Shown in pieces: positions 48,488 through 56,238 of a DNA stretch of 64,000 nucleotides. The stretch is from an uncultured Holdemania sp. (GTDB taxonomy: Bacteria; Bacillota_I; Bacilli_A; Erysipelotrichales; Erysipelotrichaceae), in assembly GCA_947037125.1 (NCBI GenBank), contig CAMQTJ010000002.1:1-64000 (forward strand), written 5' to 3'. How positions within the stretch are numbered: the first letter of the stretch is position 1; every line of letters starts with the position of its first letter. The notes under the pieces are model-generated. The model worked only from the letters and a program-made list of their open reading frames with translations. It did no database searches and was not told the origin of the DNA. A program made the translations under genes and the position numbers.

Positions 48488-50125
48488 TTAATCATTTTTT
48501 CTAGCAAGTACATATTTAGCGATATTACAACAGTGATCGCCCATTCTTTCAAGATTTCCTAAAATATCACAAAATACTGAACCAGCAATTGCATTATTAC
48601 ATAAGTTGTCAGACATTCTAGAGAAGTGACGATTACGTGAATCATATTCAATTTGATCTATTACATCTTCAAACTCTAATAATTGATCATAGCGATCATA
48701 GTTTTTATTTTTATAAATATCCATAGTAATTTCAAACATTTCAAAGTAAATATTAAACATAGAGTTTATTTCTTCTAATGCAACTTCAGAAAATCCAACC
48801 TTATCTTCTTTAACCATTTCAAAGAATTCAAGTAAATTGATTGAGATGTCACCCATTCTTTCGAAGTTTTTAACAATTTGTAAATCCTGATTGATTTCAG
48901 CATTTTCATTATCAGTTAATTCTTCGCGAGAAATTTTTGTTAAGAAATTTGTAACTCTGTGATCTAAGTCATTAATTAGCGACTCTGATTGACGAATCTC
49001 ATCAGAATCTTTAGAACCAGCTTTTTTATTGTTTAAGAAAACTTTTGTAGCTTTAGCAGTTGCGACAACAACATCACCCATTTTAAGTACTGCAACAGTT
49101 GCTACAGATAAAGCGTTTGATGGAGAAGCATGTGCTAATGCAACAGTTTCAAGTTCTTCAAGATTTAAATCATCTGTTTCTTTATCATTACCTGGAATAA
49201 TTTTCTTAATTAAAATACTAAACCATTTTAAGAAAGGGAAAAACAGTAAAATTGCAAAGATATTAAAACATATATGAGCTACGGCAATTTGCATCATAGG
49301 CTCTAAGTTAAACAGCATTGATAATTTCGTTACTAAACCAACAAAAGGTACCAATAACATCATAGCAATTAATGTACCAATAACATTAAAGACTGTGTTG
49401 AAACATGCTGTTCTTTTTGCAGCTACAGAACCACCGATTGATGCAAGAATACCTGTAATTGTTGTTCCAATATTAGAACCTAATACAAAGGCAATTGCAA
49501 CAGTAAGAGTCATACCACCTGATTCATACATTTTTTGAATCACACCAATCATGGCACTAGACGATTGTATAATGGCGGTCAGTACAGTTCCTGCAAGCAT
49601 TGCAAGGGATGGTGTATCTGACATTGAATCTAACATTGTAGAAAATTCTGGTAATAACATTAAATCTTTTAATGCATCACCCATAATTTTTAAACCATAA
49701 AATAATAAACCGAATCCTAAGATAATTTCTCCGATATATCTGATTTTTTTACGACCAGAGAAACATAGAAGCATAGCTCCAATAAATACAAAATATAAAG
49801 CTAACTCTTCAATTTTCAAACCGATCATAAAGGCAGTAACTGTTGTACCGATATTGGCACCCATTACAATTCCCATGGCCTGTTCTAATTTCATTAATCC
49901 TGCTCTTACAAGACCAATGGTAATAGCTGTTGTAGCAGAAGAAGATTGTATCAACAATGTAATAAGTGCTCCTACAAATAAAGCCATTACAGGCTTTGTT
50001 GTATACTTATCTATGTAATATCTTAATTTCTCACCAGCAACACTTTTTAAACCATCTCCCATGAATTTGATACCAAAAACAAATAGCCCAAATCCACCTA
50101 AAATCATATTCCAAGAAATACTCAT
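48488..50125 (-). CDS. Na/phosphate cotransporter with PhoU domain
   Basis: A 545-residue NptA/YjbB-type protein. Its membrane half (about residues 1-310) shows the repeated QSSS motifs of the family: LLIQSSSATTA and AIIQSSSAMIG, each with a GANIGTT or GSNIGTT partner. A cytosolic PhoU-like helical domain follows (about 345-540, IVKNFERMGDISIN and NLERMGDHCCN). It moves phosphate with sodium, in or out. Start ATG 50125 follows GGGGTGAATTT. It sits between jag and pth, where mnmE-mnmG would be more usual. Confidence 0.9.
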   Translation of the reverse strand: MSISWNMILGGFGLFVFGIKFMGDGLKSVAGEKLRYYIDKYTTKPVMALFVGALITLLIQSSSATTAITIGLVRAGLMKLEQAMGIVMGANIGTTVTAFMIGLKIEELALYFVFIGAMLLCFSGRKKIRYIGEIILGFGLLFYGLKIMGDALKDLMLLPEFSTMLDSMSDTPSLAMLAGTVLTAIIQSSSAMIGVIQKMYESGGMTLTVAIAFVLGSNIGTTITGILASIGGSVAAKRTACFNTVFNVIGTLIAMMLLVPFVGLVTKLSMLFNLEPMMQIAVAHICFNIFAILLFFPFLKWFSILIKKIIPGNDKETDDLNLEELETVALAHASPSNALSVATVAVLKMGDVVVATAKATKVFLNNKKAGSKDSDEIRQSESLINDLDHRVTNFLTKISREELTDNENAEINQDLQIVKNFERMGDISINLLEFFEMVKEDKVGFSEVALEEINSMFNIYFEMFEITMDIYKNKNYDRYDQLLEFEDVIDQIEYDSRNRHFSRMSDNLCNNAIAGSVFCDILGNLERMGDHCCNIAKYVLARKND

Positions 50126-50353
50126 AAATTCACCCCTTAGCACTTGTAATTTTAACAAATATCAAACATTAATGCAATAAAATAATTACTATATAATATT
50201 CAAATTGATACGAATTTAAATAATGTATGTGAAAATGCTTAAAAATTATACAATATTCATAATAATTAAATTGTATTAAGTGAAAACATCAAAATAATAA
50301 TCGTTAATTACTTAAAATATACCTATTTTTTTAATAAAATTTCATTTATGTAT

Positions 50354-50382
50354 AAAAAAACAACTCCAAAAGAAGTTGTTTT
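50354..50382 (-). terminator. Terminator of the rpmH-rnpA-yidC-jag unit
   Basis: AAAACAACT/AGTTGTTTT (50357-50365 with 50374-50382) followed by seven Ts on minus, 8 bp after jag. Confidence 0.88.
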
Positions 50383-50389
50383 AATTTAT

Positions 50390-51004
50390 TTATTTCTTAT
50401 CTTTTGTATAAACAATAGTTAAGTGACGATTAGGTCCTTCACCTTCAGATTTAGTAGAAACATTTGGTATAGAAGTTAATGCTTGATGAATAACTTTTCT
50501 TTCATCATTAGGCATTGGATCTAAAGAAGCACTAACTTTTGTTCTTTGAACAGTTTTAGCAACTCTTTTAGCTAATATGACTACTTTTTCATAACGTGTT
50601 TCTTTATAATTGTTGATATCAACTAAAATAGTAAATCTTTTTTTGAAAGTTGCATTTGCAGCACTTCTAACAACATTATTAATTGATTGTAATGTTTGAC
50701 CACTTTTACCAATTAAAATTGCATTGTTTTCAGCATTAAGCATAACTTTAAATGCTTCTTTTTCAAGACTTATTTCTATTTCGATATCAAGTTGAATACC
50801 AGTAAAGAAATTACCTAAATAATCAAAGATAAATTCTTTAACGTCATTTAAGCAATAAACATCAGCTTCAACTAATGCTCCAAACCCAAATAACCCTTTT
50901 TTTTCAGCTGTTACAAAATAAGTTAATTCTTCAACAGTAACATTTTTATCGTTTGCTGCATTGATTAATAATTCTTCTAGTGATTTTGCTGTATAATTTT
51001 TCAT
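50390..51004 (-). CDS. jag: Jag (KhpB/EloR) RNA-binding protein
   Basis: A 204-residue protein with the three expected parts: Jag-N domain (TAKSLEELLINAA, EKKGLFGFG), a KH domain (ILIGKSGQTLQSIN, a GxxGxTL variant), and an R3H domain (ERKVIHQAL, GEGPNRHLTIVY). It acts in control of cell elongation and small-RNA binding in streptococci. It follows yidC by 11 bp in the conserved unit. Confidence 0.93.
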   Translation of the reverse strand: MKNYTAKSLEELLINAANDKNVTVEELTYFVTAEKKGLFGFGALVEADVYCLNDVKEFIFDYLGNFFTGIQLDIEIEISLEKEAFKVMLNAENNAILIGKSGQTLQSINNVVRSAANATFKKRFTILVDINNYKETRYEKVVILAKRVAKTVQRTKVSASLDPMPNDERKVIHQALTSIPNVSTKSEGEGPNRHLTIVYTKDKK

Positions 51005-51015
51005 TTATAGCCCTC

Positions 51016-51900
51016 TTAAAGTGTAGGTTTTTTCATAAATACAAAGTTTAAAACTAATGTCTTTAAAATCATTACTGTAGATGAAATAATCCAATAAATA
51101 GTCATTGCAGCAGGCCATGTTATTGCTAATAACATCATACCAGCCATCATATAAATCATCATATTTCCACCAGGTTGTGGTGATTTTTCGAATTTTCTAA
51201 AGTGTAATTCAGCTTCTTTTTTAGCTTTGTAGTTAACAATAGCATTTGGAAGTTTCATTGAACAAAATTGTGCAGCTAACATAACTAAGAATAATAAGAT
51301 ATATAGATATTGACCATCCATTAAACCATTCATAGGAGATTGAGATAAGCTTAATCCTAAAAATGTTCCCTCTTGAACAACTTGTGAACGTTGAACTGCG
51401 TGGTAAATTGCAAAGATTACAGGAAATTGAACAAATGTTCCAAGTATTGTAGTTAATGGGTTGATATCATGTTTCTTATATAATGCTTGTGTTTCTTGAG
51501 CTTGTTTCATTCTTGATGCTTCATCTTTTTTGCCTTCATATTTTTTTGTAATTCTATTCATTTCAGGCTGAAGAGCAGTCATTCTTTGTTGAGCAAGTGT
51601 AGGTTTTAATGTAATTATCATAACAAAGATATTTACACCAAAGGTAACAGTAGCAATTGCACCTGCAACACCTATTACTGGAGCTGTCATTTCGATAATT
51701 TTAGCAAGTGGCCAAACAAAAATAGCTTGGAACCAATCTTCTGTTTGAAACATTTCCATGAATGATGTATCTGCATCGATAAATATTGTTTTTCTAACCC
51801 CATCAATTTCTTCAGTCGGAACTGAACATCCTGAAAGTAAAAATAATGCTCCTACAACTAAAACTAGTCCTAAAAGTTTTTTCTTTTGATTTTTTTTCAT
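51016..51900 (-). CDS. yidC: Membrane protein insertase YidC
   Basis: A 294-residue YidC/SpoIIIJ insertase. It is lipidated (lipobox LLSGC) and has the family pattern of one long helix, a cytosolic helical hairpin (PEMNRITKKYEGKKDE, QETQALYKKHDINP) and further membrane helices. ATG 51900 follows AGGAGAGAAAC; the frame start 30 codons upstream overlaps rnpA and has no ribosome site. In spore formers a YidC homolog serves SpoIIIAE function. Confidence 0.94.
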   Translation of the reverse strand: MKKNQKKKLLGLVLVVGALFLLSGCSVPTEEIDGVRKTIFIDADTSFMEMFQTEDWFQAIFVWPLAKIIEMTAPVIGVAGAIATVTFGVNIFVMIITLKPTLAQQRMTALQPEMNRITKKYEGKKDEASRMKQAQETQALYKKHDINPLTTILGTFVQFPVIFAIYHAVQRSQVVQEGTFLGLSLSQSPMNGLMDGQYLYILLFLVMLAAQFCSMKLPNAIVNYKAKKEAELHFRKFEKSPQPGGNMMIYMMAGMMLLAITWPAAMTIYWIISSTVMILKTLVLNFVFMKKPTL

Positions 51901-51922
51901 GTTTCTCTCCTGTGTTTTCTTA

Positions 51923-52252
51923 CTATTTAATTTTAACCTTATTAAGCAATATTTCCAAATGTTTTTTATTATCTTCATAAGAAAATTCATGATATTTTAC
52001 TCTTATCATAATAATTGCATCATAATTGTAATCTTTGCTACCAATTTCATGTAGCATCATTCTAACTTGGCGCTTAACTTTATTGCGTGCAACGGCATTA
52101 CCCAACTTTTTACCTATTGAAATTCCAAAACGCGAATAATCATTAATTCTAGGTTTTACATAAAGTGCAAAACTTTTATCAGTAACAAATTTTCGCTTAG
52201 AAATTATTTTTTGAAATTCAATATTTGATCTTACTCTAAATTTTTTCTTCAT
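51923..52252 (-). CDS. rnpA: Ribonuclease P protein component
   Basis: RnpA assists the RNase P RNA in tRNA 5' maturation. The 109-residue basic protein has FRVRSNIEFQKII at the start and the RNR-type motif as GNAVARNKVKRQVR. No ribosome site precedes ATG 52252 or the in-frame GTG 52273. A hairpin lies between rpmH and this gene, so its level may be set by read-through. Overall order rpmH-rnpA-yidC-jag is canonical. Confidence 0.93.
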   Translation of the reverse strand: MKKKFRVRSNIEFQKIISKRKFVTDKSFALYVKPRINDYSRFGISIGKKLGNAVARNKVKRQVRMMLHEIGSKDYNYDAIIMIRVKYHEFSYEDNKKHLEILLNKVKIK

Positions 52253-52262
52253 AATAATTAAT

Positions 52263-52287
52263 AAAAAAGTCACACAAGGTGACTTTT
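52263..52287 (-). terminator. Hairpin between rpmH and rnpA
   Basis: AAAAGTCAC/GTGACTTTT (52265-52273 with 52279-52287) with a 5-base loop and six Ts on minus. It looks like a terminator or attenuator inside the operon. Confidence 0.75.
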
Positions 52288-52290
52288 ATA

Positions 52291-52425
52291 TTACGCAGAT
52301 AATACTTTTCTACCTTTTTTACGACGTCGCGCAAGTACTTTGCGACCTCCAACTGTTGCCATACGGGCTCTAAAACCGTGGACTTTTTGGTGTTTTCTTT
52401 TGCTCGGTTGATACGTTCTTTTCAT
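52291..52425 (-). CDS. rpmH: Ribosomal protein L34
   Basis: Forty-four residues beginning [11 protein letters not shown] and containing [19 protein letters not shown], the unmistakable L34 sequence. GGAGGTGG lies before the ATG. It has its own promoter and heads rpmH-rnpA-yidC-jag. In most bacteria it is divergent from dnaA across oriC; here it is 37 kb from dnaA and reads toward the origin. Confidence 0.97.
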   Translation of the reverse strand: MKRTYQPSKRKHQKVHGFRARMATVGGRKVLARRRKKGRKVLSA

Positions 52426-52473
52426 AAGTGAGCCACCTCCATCTCTTTATACAAATTGAGCTTTTGCTTGTCC

Positions 52474-52502
52474 ATTTTATAATAGATAGCACAGAATGTC
52501 AA
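52474..52502 (-). promoter_or_regulatory. Promoter of rpmH
   Basis: A perfect TTGACA (52502-52497) and TAAAAT (52479-52474) with a 17-base spacer, about 50 bases before the rpmH start. Confidence 0.8.
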
Positions 52503-53035
52503 GAAAATTGGTAAAACTAATAGAAGACTTATGTAAAAAGTTGCGAAAAACCCACTTTTTGTATTTTTTTCTTGTGAAATATGTTGATAAATTTAAAAAT
52601 AAGAGTAGTATTAAATAGTCTTATTAATAAGGATGATAAATCAAATGAAAAAGTCTGCTGTAACGGTTATAAAAGACAATTATTTCACAATTGAGTATTT
52701 ATCATTTTTAGTAATTTTATGATGTTTTAAATTTTTAATTACTGCAAAAATAATTAAATGTATTATGTTATAAAAAGACAATCTAAATTTTTACTAAGTT
52801 TTACATTATAAATTTTGAATAATGGCTTTGTTATTTAATTTTTTTTATTTTACGTTACTTACATCTTATATAGGTAATAAAAATTAAGTGACTTTGGTTA
52901 AACTTAAAGCTCAATTCAATAGTGTTCATATATTAATTAATAGCTGAATTTTATTAATTAATTATATCTCACATATTTATTAATTGTCTTAGTAGAAAAG
53001 TATTAAATTTAAACAAGAAATAAAGAGGGAAAATT
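52503..53035. other. Gene-free region between rpmH and the antiporter region
   Basis: About 530 bp of AT-rich DNA between divergent units. It holds one DnaA-box-like TGTTGATAA (near 52581) and a doubtful 25-codon frame at 52645. I see no box cluster, parS or RNA signature. It is the likely right-hand end of the proposed inversion. Confidence 0.6.
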
Positions 53036-53383
53036 ATGGTTAAATTGGTACACGATATATTACCATCATTAATTGCAAGTATTGAACTAATTGGTATATT
53101 GGTTGTTTCGGTAGCATGTTTAAGGGGATTTATTGATTATGTAATTTGTTCTTTTAGTAAAAAGTCTGTTGATGGACTAAGACATAATCTTGGGATTTCA
53201 ATGGTTATCGGGCTAGAATTTAAAATGGCTGCGGAAATATTAAGAACAGTATTGGTACGCGACTTAAATGAAATTGTAATGCTAGGTGGTATTATAATCT
53301 TAAGGGCAATTCTTGCACATCTTATCAAACTTGATATAAAAGATGAATGTATGGGATGCGACAAAAAGCCACATAAAAATTAG
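53036..53383 (+). CDS. DUF1622 family membrane protein
   Basis: A 115-residue protein with three membrane helices (about residues 12-32, 58-78 and 84-100) and the DUF1622 pattern: LRHNLGISMVIGLEFKMAAEILRTV, then GGIIILRAILAHLI. A CMGC motif is near the C terminus. AGAGGGAAAATT precedes the ATG. It comes 100 bp before the antiporter operon and may be co-transcribed. Function unknown. Confidence 0.8.
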   Translation: MVKLVHDILPSLIASIELIGILVVSVACLRGFIDYVICSFSKKSVDGLRHNLGISMVIGLEFKMAAEILRTVLVRDLNEIVMLGGIIILRAILAHLIKLDIKDECMGCDKKPHKN

Positions 53384-53482
53384 TCAAATACTTATTAGAA
53401 AGAAAGAATTAATACATATAAGCTGGTTATGAAAGATTACTTTTATATAATCGGTTTTATTTTGTGAAAATGAGGGTTAAAT

Positions 53483-53614
53483 ATGAAGAAAATGGTTAAA
53501 ATTTTGATTGCGATACTAATTATTTTTATGATTTTATTTTTTAGCAAAGCTAAAATTAATTATGGTCAAGGAACAATTAATATTGAGAATAAAACACCAC
53601 AGATAACGGGTTAA
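53483..53614 (+). CDS. 43-residue membrane peptide before the antiporter operon
   Basis: ATG 53483, after TGAGGGTTAA, encodes 43 residues: a short basic start (MKKMVK), one membrane helix (about 6-20) and a polar tail (KINYGQGTINIENKTPQITG) that would lie outside. The stop is 9 bp before the mrpE start and its end region contains the mrpE ribosome site, so it looks like the operon's first gene. No family recognised. Confidence 0.65.
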   Translation: MKKMVKILIAILIIFMILFFSKAKINYGQGTINIENKTPQITG

Positions 53615-53623
53615 GGAGAACAT

Positions 53624-54088
53624 ATGTTTATACTACTATTTTTGTTATGGGTTGCATTGAATGGAAAAATAACAGTTGAAATTATTGTTATAGGTTTTGT
53701 AGTAACACTTGGCGTTTACGCTTTTGCATGGAAATGTTTAGATTATTCTGTAAAGTCTGATATTCATTTCTTTAAAAATTTCTTTTGGATTATATTATAT
53801 ATATTTGTATTGATATATGAAATTATTAAATCAAGTTTGTCAGTAGTTTTAATTGCTTTTAAACAAGATATAGAAATACAGCCTCAAATTGTATTTTTTG
53901 AAGTCAAATTAAAAAATAAAGTATTGCTTACAGTTTTAGCAAACTCAATTACATTAACACCAGGTACAATGACGGTTGATGTTGAAGAAAATAGATTTTG
54001 TGTACATGCACTAGATAAAAGCATGGCTGAAGGAATTGAAGATTTAGTATTCGTTAAATTATTAATGAAAATGGAGGAAAATGTATGA
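53624..54088 (+). CDS. mrpE: Cation/proton antiporter subunit MrpE (MnhE/MbhA)
   Basis: A 154-residue subunit of a multi-gene Na+/H+ antiporter. Two or three N-terminal helices are followed by the family region VLLTVLANSITLTPGTMTVDV, the MrpE hallmark. AAGGAGAACAT precedes the ATG. Overlaps mrpF by 4 bases. It is first in the operon E-F-G-MbhD-MbhE/B-C-D..., the archaeal mbh-like order rather than the Bacillus A-to-G order. Confidence 0.9.
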   Translation: MFILLFLLWVALNGKITVEIIVIGFVVTLGVYAFAWKCLDYSVKSDIHFFKNFFWIILYIFVLIYEIIKSSLSVVLIAFKQDIEIQPQIVFFEVKLKNKVLLTVLANSITLTPGTMTVDVEENRFCVHALDKSMAEGIEDLVFVKLLMKMEENV

Positions 54089-54417
54089 CAATAGATGGAA
54101 TGTACGAAATATTATTTATAGTAACTATGAGTTTGTTGGCATTAATAACATTTGCATACCTTGTAAGAACAATACTTGGACCACATTTTACAGATAGAAT
54201 ATTAGCAGCAAATAGTATTAGTACAGTTATAATATTAATTATAAGTGTATTAGCCGTTTATTTAAAAGAGTCTTATATTGTCGATGTAGCGCTAATATAT
54301 GCATCATTAGGCTTTATTACTGTAATTATTTTGTGTAAGTCAAGATTGCAAATTCATCACAGAGATCGTGATGATGATTTCAAAAATTTGAAGAAAGGAC
54401 TGGATAAACATGATTAA
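54085..54417 (+). CDS. mrpF: Cation/proton antiporter subunit MrpF (MnhF/MbhB)
   Basis: A 110-residue, three-helix subunit with the family motif GPHFTDRILAANSI and DVALIYASLGFI. Overlaps both neighbours (ATGA with mrpE; 8 bp with mrpG). A charged tail (HHRDRDDDF) is longer than usual. Confidence 0.9.
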   Translation: MTIDGMYEILFIVTMSLLALITFAYLVRTILGPHFTDRILAANSISTVIILIISVLAVYLKESYIVDVALIYASLGFITVIILCKSRLQIHHRDRDDDFKNLKKGLDKHD

Positions 54418-54733
54418 ACTAATAATATCAACTATTCTAATAGTACTAGGATTGATAGTTGTGATAACAGCCGCAGTGGGAAACTATCGCTTTGCTTATG
54501 TACTTAATAGAATGCAGGTAGGTTCAACCGCTGATACATTGGGGGCATCCCTAGTAATTTCTGGATTAATTGTTTATTCAGGTTTTTCTTTGATTAGTTT
54601 GAAACTAGTTATGATGATTGTTTTTTTATGGGTTGCAAATCCTGTAGCATCACATTTCTTGGCTAAAACTGAAATAATAGAAAACGAAGATATTTTAGAT
54701 GAATGTGAGGTAGTAAGACATGATAGTATTTGA
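54410..54733 (+). CDS. mrpG: Cation/proton antiporter subunit MrpG (MnhG/MbhC)
   Basis: A 107-residue, three-helix subunit with YRFAYVLNRMQVGSTADTLGASLV and NPVASHFLAKTEI, both typical of MrpG. Overlaps the next gene by 14 bp. Confidence 0.9.
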   Translation: MIKLIISTILIVLGLIVVITAAVGNYRFAYVLNRMQVGSTADTLGASLVISGLIVYSGFSLISLKLVMMIVFLWVANPVASHFLAKTEIIENEDILDECEVVRHDSI

Positions 54734-54986
54734 GTTAATTTTACTTGGATTTTTAATATTTTGTTCAATTGCTGTTTCAATTTCTAAAAGTTTATATTCA
54801 ACTGTTGTAATTTTTATGTCTTATAGTCTTGTTATGAGTTTAATTTGGATTATCTTACGTTCACCTGACCTTGCGATTACAGAAGCTGCAGTTGGAGCAG
54901 GAGTAACTACAATCTTGTTTTTTATAACACTAAAAAACATAGATAATATGAAGGATGGTAATACTGATGAAAACGATGAAGAATAA
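54720..54986 (+). CDS. MbhD-like antiporter subunit (DUF4040)
   Basis: An 88-residue, three-helix protein equal to the DUF4040/MbhD segment that is part of the MrpA C-terminal region in Bacillus. The hallmark is SPDLAITEAAVGAGVTTILF. As in archaeal Mbh complexes, this segment is a separate gene. Overlaps the next gene by about 20 bp. Confidence 0.87.
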   Translation: MIVFELILLGFLIFCSIAVSISKSLYSTVVIFMSYSLVMSLIWIILRSPDLAITEAAVGAGVTTILFFITLKNIDNMKDGNTDENDEE

Positions 54987-55863
54987 AATAACTGCCGTTT
55001 TTAAAAAGTTTATTGACGGTGATTTTGATATTGAAGCAAAAGAAATAAAAGTTAAGCCTGAAATTAAATCGGAACATAAAGAACAATCAATGAAAGAAAG
55101 ATACTTAATTTGGCATGATAACCATGGTGTTCATTCATTTAAAACAATTTATGCAGGATGTAGTATTTTTGTTTGTGTAACTTTAGCTGTAATACTTTTA
55201 TATACAGTTTCATATTTACCAGCTTATGGTAATCCATTAAATCCGGCTAATAATGAAGTAAGTGATCGCTATACTGAATTTGGTTTAGAAGAGACAGGTG
55301 CTGTAAATACGGTTGCTGGTATGATTTTAGATTATAGAGCATTTGATACATTTGGAGAATCAGCAGTGCTTTTTGTAGCTGCAAGTATAGTAATGATGTT
55401 ACTTAAAAAAGATGAAAAGAAAAGATCTAAACATTTAGAGGATCATTCACGTGATCCAATTATTAAGCATATTGCTCAAGTTATTGTGCCATGTTTATTA
55501 ATTTTTGGTGTTTATTTAGTTTTAAATGGACATCTATCACCAGGTGGTGGTTTTTCTGGGGGTGCCGTAATGGGTGCTGGTCTAATTTTATACTCGTCAG
55601 CATTTGGATATCGTAAAGCTAGCAAAGTTATCACAGATAAATTACTTAGAAATATAGTGTTTGTTTCATTTTGTTTTTATGCTGTTGCGAAAGGTTATTC
55701 TTTCTTTACAGGTGCCAATCATATACCTACAGGAATTCCTTTAGGGACAGCTGGTAATATCATATCAAGTGGATTAATATTACCACTAAACATCGCAGTT
55801 GGCCTTATTGTTACCTGCACAATGTATAGTTTTTATGCTTTATTTAATAAGGGGGAAATCTAA
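54967..55863 (+). CDS. Fused MbhE and MrpB (MbhF) antiporter subunit
   Basis: A 298-residue protein joining two parts. About residues 50-150 match MbhE/MrpA-end (SDRYTEFGLEETGAVNTV, ILDYRAFDTFGES), and about 160-298 match MrpB (LNGHLSPGGGFSGGAVMGAG). A basic 45-residue N-terminal cytosolic extension is unusual. I prefer ATG 54967 over 54955 because of spacing from AAGGATGG. The stop shares a base with the mrpC start (TAATG). Confidence 0.85.
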   Translation: MKTMKNKITAVFKKFIDGDFDIEAKEIKVKPEIKSEHKEQSMKERYLIWHDNHGVHSFKTIYAGCSIFVCVTLAVILLYTVSYLPAYGNPLNPANNEVSDRYTEFGLEETGAVNTVAGMILDYRAFDTFGESAVLFVAASIVMMLLKKDEKKRSKHLEDHSRDPIIKHIAQVIVPCLLIFGVYLVLNGHLSPGGGFSGGAVMGAGLILYSSAFGYRKASKVITDKLLRNIVFVSFCFYAVAKGYSFFTGANHIPTGIPLGTAGNIISSGLILPLNIAVGLIVTCTMYSFYALFNKGEI

Positions 55864-56237
55864 TGGGACCAAATTTATTTACTAACTATTATGAAACAGC
55901 CTCTATGATTTTATTTGCTATAGGTTTTACAACTTTATTTTTACAGCCAAATATAATTAAAAAAATAATTGGTTTTAATATCATGGATACAGCAATTTAC
56001 TTATTTTTAGGTGCTAAAGGCTATATTGCTGGCGGTCTTGCTCCAATCATTGTTAACGGTGTAACTGATCCAAGTGTTTATATCAATCCAATTCCAAGTG
56101 GTCTTGTATTAACAGGAATTGTAGTTTCAGTAAGTGTTACAGCTGTATCACTTGCACTTGCACAAAGACTTTATAAGCGATATAACACATTAAATATTGA
56201 TGAAATACTGTTGCAAGTAGAAAAGGAGCGTGCATAG
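55863..56237 (+). CDS. mrpC: Antiporter subunit MrpC (NuoK-like)
   Basis: A 124-residue NuoK homolog with three helices: IIGFNIMDTAIYLFLGAKGYI and a TGIVVSVSVTAVSLALAQRLY helix. GGGGGAAATCTA precedes the ATG. It is followed by the first NuoL/M/N-like subunit. Confidence 0.9.
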   Translation: MGPNLFTNYYETASMILFAIGFTTLFLQPNIIKKIIGFNIMDTAIYLFLGAKGYIAGGLAPIIVNGVTDPSVYINPIPSGLVLTGIVVSVSVTAVSLALAQRLYKRYNTLNIDEILLQVEKERA

Positions 56238-56238
56238 T

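Noticed and set aside
52645-52722. A 25-codon frame with a weak ribosome site
   Set aside because: Too short, no recognisable pattern, and spacing to the AAGGAT site is long.
52503-53035. A possible second replication origin where gene direction switches
   Set aside because: Only one DnaA-box-like sequence is visible, against a dozen at 14.8-15.1 kb beside dnaA.
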